NCBI RefSeq assembly: GCF_015291745.1
Contig: NZ_CP030059.1
Span: 3,003,501-3,067,500, forward strand
Direction of reading: 5' to 3'
Origin: Bradyrhizobium sp. CCBAU 53351
GTDB taxonomy: Bacteria > Pseudomonadota > Alphaproteobacteria > Rhizobiales > Xanthobacteraceae
Length of the DNA stretch: 64,000 nt
Position numbers and translations under genes: made by a program. Below are positions 29,129 through 36,934 of the stretch, piece after piece. Position 1 is the first letter of the stretch. Each line of letters starts with the position of its first letter. Below the pieces are notes generated by a model. That model had not been told where the DNA came from and made no database searches. It saw only the letters and a list, made by a program, of their open reading frames with translations.

Positions 29129-29156
29129 GAGCGGGCGGCAGTCGTGCCGCCCGCTC
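29129..29156 (+). terminator. Stem-loop after the binding-protein gene
   Basis: GAGCGGGCGGCA (29129-29140) and TGCCGCCCGCTC (29145-29156) are a perfect 12-base inverted repeat with a GTCG loop and no T-run. It begins 9 bases after the stop. Placed between binding protein and permeases, it fits a partial terminator or 3'-end stabiliser giving excess binding protein. Confidence 0.65.
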
Positions 29157-29184
29157 GTCAACATTTCGATCAGGGATATCGGGC

Positions 29185-30138
29185 ATGACTGATGTCGCAA
29201 TTCCCCGGGCCAAGCCTCAGATGAGCGAGGACAGCGCCTGGACCCAGCTCAAACACAACCGCAACTGGCTCGGCTTCTGGTTCATGGTGCCGGCCATGGC
29301 CTTCCTGATCTTCTTCCTGGCCTATCCGCTGGGGCTTGGCATCTGGCTGTCCTTCACCGACACCCGCATCGGCAGGGTCGGTCACTTCGTCGCCACCGAA
29401 AACTATGAATGGCTGTGGGACGATTCCATCTTCTGGCTGTCGGTGTTCAACACGCTGCTCTACACCTTCGTCGCCAGCGCCCTGAAATTCGCGATCGGGC
29501 TCTATCTCGCGCTGCTGCTGAACGAGAACATGCCGTTCAAGGCGATGCTGCGCGCGATGGTGCTGATTCCCTTCATCGTGCCGACGGTGCTTTCGGCATT
29601 GGCATTCTGGTGGATCTTCGACTCGCAATTCTCGATCATCTCCTGGTCGCTGAGGCATCTTGGTCTGATCGATCAAAACATCAATTTCCTCGGCGACACG
29701 ACCTGGGCGCGCATTTGCGTGATCTTCGCCAATATCTGGCGCGGCGTTCCGTTCGTGGCGATCACGCTGCTCGCAGGCCTGCAGACGGTATCGCCGTCGC
29801 TCTACGAGGCCGCAACGCTCGACGGCGCCACGCGCTGGCAGAATTTCCGATTCATCACCTATCCGCTGCTGACGCCGATCATCGCCGTCGTGATGACCTT
29901 CTCGGTGCTGTTCACCTTCACCGACTTCCAGCTGATCTGGGCGATGACCCGCGGCGGCCCCGTCAACGCCACCCATCTGATGGCGACGTTGTCCTACCAG
30001 CGCGCGATCATCGCCGGACAGCTCGGCGAGGGCGCGGCGATCTCCAGCGCCATGATTCCGTTCCTGCTCGCTGCGATCATGGTGTCATGGTTCGGCCTGC
30101 AGCGTCGCAAGTGGCAGCAGGGGGAGAACAATGACTGA
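29185..30138 (+). CDS. Sugar ABC transporter permease (UgpA/MalF type)
   Basis: A 317-residue inner-membrane permease with six predicted helices, the first at LGFWFMVPAMAFLIFFLAYPLG split over about residues 31-52. The EAA loop that contacts the ATPase is YEAATLDGATRWQNFRFITY near residues 208-228. It is of the CUT1 type, pairing with the second permease downstream. The stop lies inside a 36-base segment that is duplicated 89 bases later around the start of the second permease (see repeat entry). It follows the binding-protein gene after the stem-loop. Confidence 0.93.
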   Translation: MTDVAIPRAKPQMSEDSAWTQLKHNRNWLGFWFMVPAMAFLIFFLAYPLGLGIWLSFTDTRIGRVGHFVATENYEWLWDDSIFWLSVFNTLLYTFVASALKFAIGLYLALLLNENMPFKAMLRAMVLIPFIVPTVLSALAFWWIFDSQFSIISWSLRHLGLIDQNINFLGDTTWARICVIFANIWRGVPFVAITLLAGLQTVSPSLYEAATLDGATRWQNFRFITYPLLTPIIAVVMTFSVLFTFTDFQLIWAMTRGGPVNATHLMATLSYQRAIIAGQLGEGAAISSAMIPFLLAAIMVSWFGLQRRKWQQGENND

Positions 30139-30230
30139 TCTCCGCATTGTGCCCGTATTTTTTGCGCGAACGCGGCAAGCCCCTCGCGCGCTGCCGCAAC
30201 TGGCAACAGGGAGAGAACAATGACTGATCT
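30106..30230 (+). repeat. Duplicated permease-junction segment with a 30-codon open frame
   Basis: Bases 30106-30141 and 30195-30230 are 36-base direct copies with three differences, each holding the ribosome site and ATGACTGATCT. The first copy contains the end of permease 1 and a start codon (ATG 30131) opening a 30-codon frame that ends at TGA 30221-30223. That stop overlaps the real start of permease 2 (ATG 30220), as in coupled genes. Confidence 0.7.
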
Positions 30231-31143
30231 TCCTGCCTCGAAAGTGGATCTCAAGACCGTCCTGGCGACGTCGGCGCGCGTCGATAACAGCGAGGGCATG
30301 AGCTATCTGCAGTCGGTGCCGCGCCGCATGGTGACGCTGTACCTGCCGCTCACGATCATCGTCGTGGTGCTGTTGTTTCCGTTCTACTGGATGGCGCTGA
30401 CCTCGGTGAAGCCCGACGATCAGCTGCTCGATCTCGACAGGTTCAACCCGTTCTGGACCTGGAATCCGACCTTCAAGCATTTCCACAAGCTGTTGTTCGA
30501 GAGCTACTATCCGCACTGGCTCTGGAACACGATGTACGTGGCGATCTGCGCCACGATTCTCTCGATCATCGCATCGGTGCTCGCGGCCTACGCCATCGTC
30601 CGCCTGCGCTACAAGGGTGCCAATCTCGTCGGCGGGCTGATCTTCCTCGCCTATCTGGTGCCGCCGTCGATCCTGTTCATCCCGCTGGCCACCGTCGTAT
30701 TCCAGTACGGCCTGTTCGACTCGCCGCTGGCGCTGATCCTGACCTATCCGACCATCCTGATCCCGTTCTCGACCTGGCTCTTGATGGGCTATTTCAAGAC
30801 CATCCCGTTCGAGCTCGAGGAATGCGCGCTGATCGACGGGGCGAGCCGCTGGCAGATCCTGATCAAGATCGTCCTGCCGCTCGCCATCCCCGGCCTGATA
30901 TCGGCCTTCATCTTCTGCTTCACGCTGTGCTGGAACGAGTTCATCTACGCGTTGACGTTCCTGCAGTCGACCAGCAACAAGACGGTGCCGGTCGCGATCG
31001 TCAACGAGTTCGTGGACGGTGACATCTACCGCTGGGGTTCGCTGATGGCGGGAGCCCTGGCCGGCTCGCTGCCGCTCGTCATCCTTTACGCCTTCTTCGT
31101 GGAGCATTATGTGTCCGCGATGACCGGCGCCGTGAAGGAATGA
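30220..31143 (+). CDS. Sugar ABC transporter permease (UgpE/MalG type)
   Basis: A 307-residue inner-membrane permease with six predicted helices and an N-terminal cytoplasmic extension. The first helix is LYLPLTIIVVVLLFPFYWMAL. The EAA loop is EECALIDGASRWQILIKIVLPL near residues 204-225. It completes the importer (ATPase, binding protein, two permeases). The ribosome site GGGAGAGAAC precedes the ATG. It forms one operon with denD, kdgK and eda downstream, linking uptake directly to metabolism. Confidence 0.93.
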   Translation: MTDLPASKVDLKTVLATSARVDNSEGMSYLQSVPRRMVTLYLPLTIIVVVLLFPFYWMALTSVKPDDQLLDLDRFNPFWTWNPTFKHFHKLLFESYYPHWLWNTMYVAICATILSIIASVLAAYAIVRLRYKGANLVGGLIFLAYLVPPSILFIPLATVVFQYGLFDSPLALILTYPTILIPFSTWLLMGYFKTIPFELEECALIDGASRWQILIKIVLPLAIPGLISAFIFCFTLCWNEFIYALTFLQSTSNKTVPVAIVNEFVDGDIYRWGSLMAGALAGSLPLVILYAFFVEHYVSAMTGAVKE

Positions 31144-31170
31144 TCGCGGGGCTGCCTTAAGAGCGCGCCA

Positions 31171-31185
31171 GGAGCGGTGCGCTCC
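31171..31185 (+). other. Small hairpin between permease and denD
   Basis: GGAGCG-GTG-CGCTCC, a 6-base perfect stem in the 67-base gap ahead of the denD ribosome site. It could modulate expression of the enzyme genes relative to the permeases, but it is short. Confidence 0.3.
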
Positions 31186-31210
31186 GGGCCAATAAGAAGG
31201 AGTTGAGCTC

Positions 31211-32197
31211 TTGCACATTCTGGTTCTCGGCGCCGCCGGCATGGTCGGCCGCAAGCTCTGTGAACGGCTGCTGCGCGACGGCCGGCTCGGCAAGAGCGAC
31301 ATCACGAAACTGACCATGCATGACGTGGTCGAGCCGAAGAAGCCGGAGAAGGCTGGTTTCCCGGTCGAGACGGTGTCGGGCGATTTCGCAGTCCCCGACG
31401 CGGCCGAAAAGCTGATCGCCGGCCGCCCGGATGTGATCTTCCATCTCGCCGCCATCGTCTCCGGCGAAGCCGAGCTCGATTTTGACAAGGGCTACCGCAT
31501 CAATCTCGACGGCACGCGGATGCTGCTCGATGCCATCAGGCTCGTCGGCGGCGGCTACAAGCCGCGCGTGGTCTTCACGTCTTCGATCGCGGTGTTCGGC
31601 GCGCCGTTCCCGGATGCGATCGGCGACGAGTTCTTCCACACCCCGCTGCTGAGCTACGGCACGCAGAAAGCGATCGGCGAGCTGCTGCTGGCCGACTATT
31701 CGCGCCGCGGCTTCCTCGATGGCATCGGCATCCGCCTGCCGACCATCTGCATCCGGCCCGGCCTGCCCAACAAGGCGGCGTCGGGCTTCTTCTCCAACAT
31801 CCTGCGCGAGCCGCTGGCCGGCAAGGAAGCGGTGCTTCCGGTGTCCGAGGACGTTCGTCACTGGCACGCCACGCCGCGCTCGGCCGTCGGCTTCCTGCTC
31901 CACGCCGGCACCATGGATCTCGCTGCCGTCGGCCCGCGCCGCAATTTGACCATGCCGGGCCTGTCGGCCACGGTCGGCGAGCAGATCGCGGCGTTGAAGC
32001 GGGTTGCGGGCGACAAGGTCGCCGCGCGCATCAAGCGCGAGCCCGATCCCTTCATCGTCGGCATCGTCGGCGGCTGGCCGCGCAATTTCAACGCCAAGCG
32101 GTCGCTCGAGCTCGGCTTCACCACGGCCGAGAAGACTTTCGACGACATCATCCGCATTCACATCGAAGACGAGCTCGGCGGCAATTTCGTCGCCTGA
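31211..32197 (+). CDS. denD: D-erythronate dehydrogenase-like NAD epimerase/dehydratase
   Basis: A 328-residue extended SDR. The start is TTG at 31211 with an AAGGAG ribosome site 9 bases before. The cofactor motif GAAGMVGRKL (7-16) and catalytic Ser124/125, Tyr149 and Lys153 (TSSIAVFG, LSYGTQKA) are present. The overall sequence fits DenD, which oxidises D-erythronate to 2-keto-D-erythronate, and includes the C-terminal IVGGWPRNFNAKRSLELGF stretch I associate with that family. No hydroxypyruvate-isomerase-like or OtnI partner is nearby, so the true substrate may be another sugar acid. It stands first among the enzyme genes of the importer operon. Confidence 0.8.
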   Translation: MHILVLGAAGMVGRKLCERLLRDGRLGKSDITKLTMHDVVEPKKPEKAGFPVETVSGDFAVPDAAEKLIAGRPDVIFHLAAIVSGEAELDFDKGYRINLDGTRMLLDAIRLVGGGYKPRVVFTSSIAVFGAPFPDAIGDEFFHTPLLSYGTQKAIGELLLADYSRRGFLDGIGIRLPTICIRPGLPNKAASGFFSNILREPLAGKEAVLPVSEDVRHWHATPRSAVGFLLHAGTMDLAAVGPRRNLTMPGLSATVGEQIAALKRVAGDKVAARIKREPDPFIVGIVGGWPRNFNAKRSLELGFTTAEKTFDDIIRIHIEDELGGNFVA

Positions 32198-32221
32198 TCT
32201 CCGACAGAGCGGGCCCTGGTG

Positions 32222-33190
32222 ATGGCGAGCGTTGCTTGCATCGGCGAATGCATGGTGGAGCTCAGGCAGGCGCAAGGCGGCGCGTCTGCCGGGCAGGGGG
32301 GCGGCCTTTACTCACGCGGCTTCGGCGGCGATACCCTCAACACCGCCGTCTATCTGGCGCGGCTCGAGGTCAAGGTCGACTATCTCACCGCGCTCGGCGA
32401 CGATGCTCTCAGCGATGAGATGATCGCCGCCTGGAACGCGGAGAATGTCGGCACCAGACGCGTCGTGCGGATCCCGGGCAAGCTGCCCGGCCTCTACATG
32501 ATCCAGACGGATGCGAAGGGCGAGCGCCAGTTCTTTCACTGGCGCGACAGCGCGGCGGCGCGGCAGCTGATGTGCCTGCCGGAGACCGACGAGCTGCTCA
32601 ATTCGCTGATGAGCTACGACATCGTCTATCTCTCCGCGATCACGCTCTCGATCTACGACGCTTCGGGGCGCGATCGCCTGTTCGCGGCGATCAAGCGCGC
32701 GCGCCTGCTCGGCACCCGCTTCGTGTTCGACACCAATTTTCGCGCGCGGGGCTGGCCGGACCGCGACGTCGCGCGCGAGGTGTTTGCCGCAGCCTTCGCG
32801 GCCGCCGACATCGTGCTGACCTCGACCGAGGATCTGCTTGCGCTCTATCCCGCCGAGAGCAATGACCAACTGATGGCGCGCATCCCGACGCCCGAGCTGG
32901 TGTTCCGCCTCGCCGAGCCGGTCAGCCTGCTGCGCGTTCCCGGGGCTACGCACGAGGTCCGCGCCGAGCCCATGACCAAGCCCGTGGTCGACACCACGGC
33001 GGCCGGCGATAGCTTTGCCGCCGCCTACATTGCCGCCAGGCTCGCCGGTTCCGATCCGGTCGAGGCCGCCCAGGCCGGGCATCGCCTCGCCAGCCTCGTG
33101 ATCTGCTATCCCGGCGCCATTATTCCAGGCTATGCCATGCCGCCGAAGAAGCGGCACCGGCCGGCGGCCACGCGCCAAGCGACCAAGTAA
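32222..33190 (+). CDS. kdgK: 2-keto-3-deoxygluconate kinase (PfkB family)
   Basis: A 322-residue ribokinase-family sugar kinase, phosphorylating 2-keto-3-deoxy sugar acids with ATP. The ATG at 32222 begins MASVACIGECMVEL; a GTG three bases earlier is also possible. FGGDTLNTAVYLARL (about 33-47) is the substrate-binding region, VFDTNFRARGW is typical of KdgK, and the catalytic-base motif DTTAAGDSF lies near residue 260. Its product, KDPG, is the substrate of the next gene, eda. Together with the IlvD/Edd dehydratase on the other arm of the regulon this forms a sugar-acid to pyruvate plus glyceraldehyde-3-phosphate route. Confidence 0.88.
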   Translation: MASVACIGECMVELRQAQGGASAGQGGGLYSRGFGGDTLNTAVYLARLEVKVDYLTALGDDALSDEMIAAWNAENVGTRRVVRIPGKLPGLYMIQTDAKGERQFFHWRDSAAARQLMCLPETDELLNSLMSYDIVYLSAITLSIYDASGRDRLFAAIKRARLLGTRFVFDTNFRARGWPDRDVAREVFAAAFAAADIVLTSTEDLLALYPAESNDQLMARIPTPELVFRLAEPVSLLRVPGATHEVRAEPMTKPVVDTTAAGDSFAAAYIAARLAGSDPVEAAQAGHRLASLVICYPGAIIPGYAMPPKKRHRPAATRQATK

Positions 33191-33208
33191 AGCGAAAAGA
33201 TCCACGAG

Positions 33209-33859
33209 ATGCCCACTGCTGCCCAACAGAACCACCTCGTCGCGCTGTTCAAGGCGGCGACCGTCATTCCCGTTCTCACCATCGAGCGCATCCAGGACGC
33301 AGTGCCGCTGGCGCGTGCGCTGGTCGCCGGTGGCGTCCGCACGCTGGAGGTGACGCTGCGCACCCCCGTTGCGATCGAGGCGGCGCGGGCGATGATGGCC
33401 GAAGTGCCCGAGGCTGTCGTCGGCATCGGCACGGTCCTCAATCCGGCCGACTTCACCCGTGTGGAGAAGCTCGGCGTCGCGTTCGCCATCAGCCCGGGCC
33501 TGACCCCCGACCTCCTCAAGGCGGCCGCCCATAGCTCCTTGCCGTTCGCGCCGGGCATAGCCACGGCGTCCGAGCTGATGATGGCGCTGTCCCATGGCTT
33601 CGACGTCGCAAAATTCTTCCCGGCCGAGCAGGCCGGCGGCATCAAGGGCCTGCGCTCCCTCGGCGGTCCGTTCCCGAACGTGCGGTTCTGCCCGACCGGC
33701 GGGGTCGGTGAGGCCAATGCGGCGAGCTGGCTGGCCGAGCCGAACGTGGTCTGCGTCGGCGGTTCCTGGCTGTGCCCGGCGGCCGAGGTCAGGGCCGGGA
33801 ACTGGGCCGGCATAACTGCCATCTGCCAGCGCACCCTCGGGGCGCTTAAACCTGCGTGA
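33209..33859 (+). CDS. eda: 2-dehydro-3-deoxy-phosphogluconate aldolase
   Basis: A 216-residue class I aldolase that splits KDPG into pyruvate and glyceraldehyde 3-phosphate. The proton-transfer Glu47 lies in LEVTLRTP and the Schiff-base Lys135 in DVAKFFPAE; CPTGGV follows, as usual for the family. It starts 18 bases after kdgK. It is the last gene of the importer operon, after which a new transcriptional unit starts with a thiolase. It may also cleave 4-hydroxy-2-oxoglutarate, a known side activity. Confidence 0.92.
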   Translation: MPTAAQQNHLVALFKAATVIPVLTIERIQDAVPLARALVAGGVRTLEVTLRTPVAIEAARAMMAEVPEAVVGIGTVLNPADFTRVEKLGVAFAISPGLTPDLLKAAAHSSLPFAPGIATASELMMALSHGFDVAKFFPAEQAGGIKGLRSLGGPFPNVRFCPTGGVGEANAASWLAEPNVVCVGGSWLCPAAEVRAGNWAGITAICQRTLGALKPA

Positions 33860-33919
33860 AGTCTTGCCATCCCTGCGCTAAGACTTAGGTCAGCAAGAGA
33901 CCGCCAGGGAGAAAAGACC

Positions 33920-35089
33920 ATGACCGCCAGCATCGTCGGATGGGCGCATACGCCGTTCGGCAAGTTCGACACCGAGACCGTCGAAAGCCTCGTCACCCGC
34001 GTCGCCAACGAGGCGATGGCCGATGCCGGCATTTCGGCCGGCGATGTCGACGAGATCGTGCTCGGCCATTTCAACGCCGGCTTCTCGGCGCAGGATTTTA
34101 CCGCCTCGCTGGTGCTCCAGGCCGACCCGAAGCTGCGCTTCAAGCCGGCCACCCGGGTCGAGAACGCCTGCGCCACGGGCTCGGCCGCCGTCCATCAGGG
34201 CCTGCGCGCGATTGCCGCGGGCGCCGCCAAGATCGTCCTCGTCGTCGGCGTCGAGCAGATGACGCGCACGCCGGGTCCGGAGATCGGCAAGAACCTGCTC
34301 AAAGCCTCCTATCTGCCCGAGGACGGCGACACCGTCGGCGGCTTTGCCGGCGTGTTCGGCAAGATCGCCAGCTCCTATTTCCAGAAATACGGCGACCAGT
34401 CCGACGCCCTGGCGCTAATCGCGGCCAAGAACCACAAGAACGGCGTCGCCAATCCCTTCGCCCAGATGCGCAAGGATTTCGGCTTCGACTTCTGCCGCGC
34501 CGAGAGCGAGAAGAACCCTTACGTCGCCGGTCCCCTCAAGCGCACCGATTGCTCACTGGTCTCCGACGGCGCCGCGGCGCTGGTGCTGGCGGATGCCGAG
34601 ACCGCCAAGACCATGGGCAAGTCGATCGGCTTCCGCGCCACCGCGCATGCCCAGGACTTCCTGCCGATGAGCAAGCGCGACATCCTGCAGTTCGAAGGCT
34701 GCACCGTCGCCTGGCAGCGCGCGCTGGAGCAGGCCGGCGTGACGCTTGGCGATCTCTCCTTCGTCGAGACCCATGACTGCTTCACGGTGGCCGAGCTGAT
34801 CGAGTACGAAGCGATGGGCCTGACGCCGCGGGGGCAGGGCGCCCGCGCCATCAAGGAGGGCTGGACGCTCAAGGACGGCAAGCTGCCGGTCAATCCGTCC
34901 GGCGGCCTGAAGGCCAAGGGCCATCCGATCGGCGCCACCGGCGTCTCCATGCACGTGATGACCGCGATGCAGCTCGCAGGCCAGGCGCCCGAAGGCATGC
35001 AGCTCAACAACGCCAAGCTCGGCGGCATCTTCAACATGGGCGGGGCCGCGGTCGCCAACTACGTCTCCATCCTGGAGCCGCTGAAATAG
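33920..35089 (+). CDS. Thiolase family protein (acetyl-CoA acetyltransferase, SCP-x like)
   Basis: A 389-residue thiolase with an intact active site. The nucleophile is Cys84 in ENACATGSAAVHQG, and the C-terminal NPSGGLKAKGHPIGATG carries the catalytic His. The start MTASIVGWAHTPFGK and the SCP-x-like sequence set it apart from PhaA/FadA enzymes such as the one at 58875-60071. It is a cytoplasmic enzyme for cleavage or condensation of acyl-CoAs. It begins 60 bases after eda with a GGGAGA ribosome site and is followed by a palindromic repeat, so it may be monocistronic. Its natural acyl-CoA is unknown. Confidence 0.88.
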   Translation: MTASIVGWAHTPFGKFDTETVESLVTRVANEAMADAGISAGDVDEIVLGHFNAGFSAQDFTASLVLQADPKLRFKPATRVENACATGSAAVHQGLRAIAAGAAKIVLVVGVEQMTRTPGPEIGKNLLKASYLPEDGDTVGGFAGVFGKIASSYFQKYGDQSDALALIAAKNHKNGVANPFAQMRKDFGFDFCRAESEKNPYVAGPLKRTDCSLVSDGAAALVLADAETAKTMGKSIGFRATAHAQDFLPMSKRDILQFEGCTVAWQRALEQAGVTLGDLSFVETHDCFTVAELIEYEAMGLTPRGQGARAIKEGWTLKDGKLPVNPSGGLKAKGHPIGATGVSMHVMTAMQLAGQAPEGMQLNNAKLGGIFNMGGAAVANYVSILEPLK

Positions 35090-35094
35090 GCTCT

Positions 35095-35185
35095 TGTAGG
35101 GTGGGTTAGCCTGCGGCTGCGCGAAGCGCAGGTGCCGGCGTAACCCACCTCTGGATCACGCATGCGGCTAAGTCCACCCTACGAC
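35095..35185. repeat. Intergenic palindromic repeat (TAGGGTGGGTTAGC type)
   Basis: GTAGGGTGGGTTAGC at the left matches GGCGTAACCCACC in the middle and CCACCCTAC at the right, with a GCGCGAAGCGC inner hairpin. It is of the REP/BIME kind that I recognise as common in Bradyrhizobium relatives. Confidence 0.65.
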
Positions 35186-35255
35186 CTTTGCGCTAGATCA
35201 TGGTGGGCCGGCCAGCGGCCCTTAAAGCTCCTGATTGATTTGCAGGGAATGCATC

Positions 35256-35462
35256 ATGAGCAATGACTACGAAGACTCTCTCTCCCTCGACGCACTCAAC
35301 GATCGCATCGCGATCCTCGAGGACAATATCCGCCAGCTCATCGAGCAGGCCGCGGCCGCCTCGGGCGAGCAGAACGAGTCGCGTATCGCCGACCGGATCA
35401 GCCAGCAGAACGACGAGCTTGACCGGCTGCTCAAGATCCGCGAATCCCGCCAGAAGAAATAG
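35256..35462 (+). CDS. Small coiled-coil hypothetical protein
   Basis: A 68-residue acidic protein starting MSNDYEDSLSLDALNDRIA. It is predicted to be almost wholly helical, with heptad-like LNDRIAILEDNIRQLIEQAA and ISQQNDELDRLLKIRESRQKK separated by an SGEQNESR bend, so a short coiled-coil hairpin. An in-frame ATG 21 bases upstream is less likely. No known family. The CoA-transferase gene follows after about 127 bases. Confidence 0.65.
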   Translation: MSNDYEDSLSLDALNDRIAILEDNIRQLIEQAAAASGEQNESRIADRISQQNDELDRLLKIRESRQKK

Positions 35463-35588
35463 CGTCCGGTAACGCCGCGCGGCGCATGCGGCCATACGCC
35501 GGCCGCCCTTGTGCGCGCGGCCTCGCTGCCTTTAGCTGGACCCAATCGCGGGGCCGCGCCTTGGCTCCCGCGCAATCGGGAGCGAACG

Positions 35589-36788
35589 ATGGGGCCGCTG
35601 AAGGGCGTCAAGGTCGTCGACATGACCACCGTGCTGATGGGGCCCTATGCGACCCAGATGCTCGGCGACTATGGCGCCGAAATCATCAAGGTGGAATCGC
35701 TCGACGGCGACGTCACCCGGCTGATCGGCCCGATGCGCCACGCCGGCATGGGCCCGGTGTTTCTCAACACCAATCGCAGCAAGCGCTCGATCTGTCTCGA
35801 CCTGAAGAAGCCCACGGGACGCGAGGTCGTGCTGAGGCTGCTGAAGGACGCCGACGTCCTCGTCTACAACGTCCGCCCGCAGGCGATGGCGCGGTTGCAG
35901 CTGGGCTACGACGTCGTCTCCGCCATCAATCCGCGCCTGGTCTATGCCGGCGTGTTCGGCTTCGGCCAGGACGGGCCGTACGCGGCAAAACCCGCCTATG
36001 ACGATCTGATCCAGGGTGCCACGGCTCTGCCGGCGCTGATGGCGCAGACCGGCGACGGCGTGCCGCGCTACGTGCCGAATGCGCTGGTCGACCGCATCGT
36101 CGGCCTCACCGCCGTCGGCGCGATCTGCGCCAGCCTCGTCCATCGTGACCGCACCGGGCGCGGCCAGCGTCTGGACATTCCGATGTTCGAGACCATGGCC
36201 GGCTTCGTCATGGGCGACCATATGGCCGGCCTCACTTACGAGCCGCCGCTCGACAAGGGCGGCTATGCCCGCCACCTCTCGCGCGACCGCCGCCCTTACA
36301 AGACCTCGGACGGCTATCTCAGCGTCATCGTCTACAACGACAAGCAGTGGGAGAATTTCTTCAAGGCGACGGGACGCGACGACCTGCGCGCCGATGCGAA
36401 ATTCGCGACCTTCGCCGGCCGCGCCGCCAACATCGACGTCGTCTATGCCGAGCTTGCCCGCATCTTCGAGACGCGCCCCACGGCCGAATGGATCGACCTG
36501 CTGACCAAGGCCGACGTCCCCGTCATGCCGATGCACGACCTCGGCTCGATCCTGCACGATCCGCATCTGGAGGCGACGAATTTCTTCCCGGTCGTGACCC
36601 ACCCGACGGAGGGGCCAATCCGCAGCATGAAGGTGACGGCAAGCTGGTCGGAGACCGAAGCCGAGCCGGTGCGGCTGGCACCGCGACTGAATGAGCACGG
36701 CGCGGAGATCCTTCGCGAGATCGGCTACTCGGCCGATGAGATCGCCGCCATGGTGCGCGACGGCGTCACGCGCGCGGCGCCGGAGTAG
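35589..36788 (+). CDS. CaiB/BaiF (class III) CoA-transferase
   Basis: A 399-residue CoA-transferase of the formyl-CoA/L-carnitine type. The ATG at 35589 begins MGPLKGVKVVDMTTVLMGPY with a GGGAGC ribosome site; the open frame upstream is GC-rich intergenic DNA. LGDYGAEIIKVE and TNRSKRSICLDLKKPTGREV are the classic N-terminal segments, and the catalytic Asp is expected in the YDDLIQGATALPALM region. It moves CoA between carboxylic acids, probably activating a substrate for the thiolases on either side. Substrate not predictable. Confidence 0.88.
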   Translation: MGPLKGVKVVDMTTVLMGPYATQMLGDYGAEIIKVESLDGDVTRLIGPMRHAGMGPVFLNTNRSKRSICLDLKKPTGREVVLRLLKDADVLVYNVRPQAMARLQLGYDVVSAINPRLVYAGVFGFGQDGPYAAKPAYDDLIQGATALPALMAQTGDGVPRYVPNALVDRIVGLTAVGAICASLVHRDRTGRGQRLDIPMFETMAGFVMGDHMAGLTYEPPLDKGGYARHLSRDRRPYKTSDGYLSVIVYNDKQWENFFKATGRDDLRADAKFATFAGRAANIDVVYAELARIFETRPTAEWIDLLTKADVPVMPMHDLGSILHDPHLEATNFFPVVTHPTEGPIRSMKVTASWSETEAEPVRLAPRLNEHGAEILREIGYSADEIAAMVRDGVTRAAPE

Positions 36789-36810
36789 GGAATGACGATA
36801 AATCTCTCAT

Positions 36811-36922
36811 CCGTCATTCCAGGGCGCGCCCACCTCGGCGCGAGCCCGGAATCCATCTGTCCTCCGCACACGCGGCGCGATGGATTCCGGGTTCGGCCCT
36901 TCGGGCCGCCCTGGAATGACAG
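36811..36922. repeat. Intergenic repeat (CGTCATTCC...GGCGCGAGCCCGGAAT type), copy 2
   Basis: A roughly 112-base inverted repeat from CGTCATTCCAGGGCGCGCC to GCCCTGGAATGACAG. It is nearly identical at its left end to the element at 23315-23423. It ends 13 bases before the thiolase-like gene and so forms its leader. Confidence 0.7.
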
Positions 36923-36934
36923 CGGAGAGAGAGC

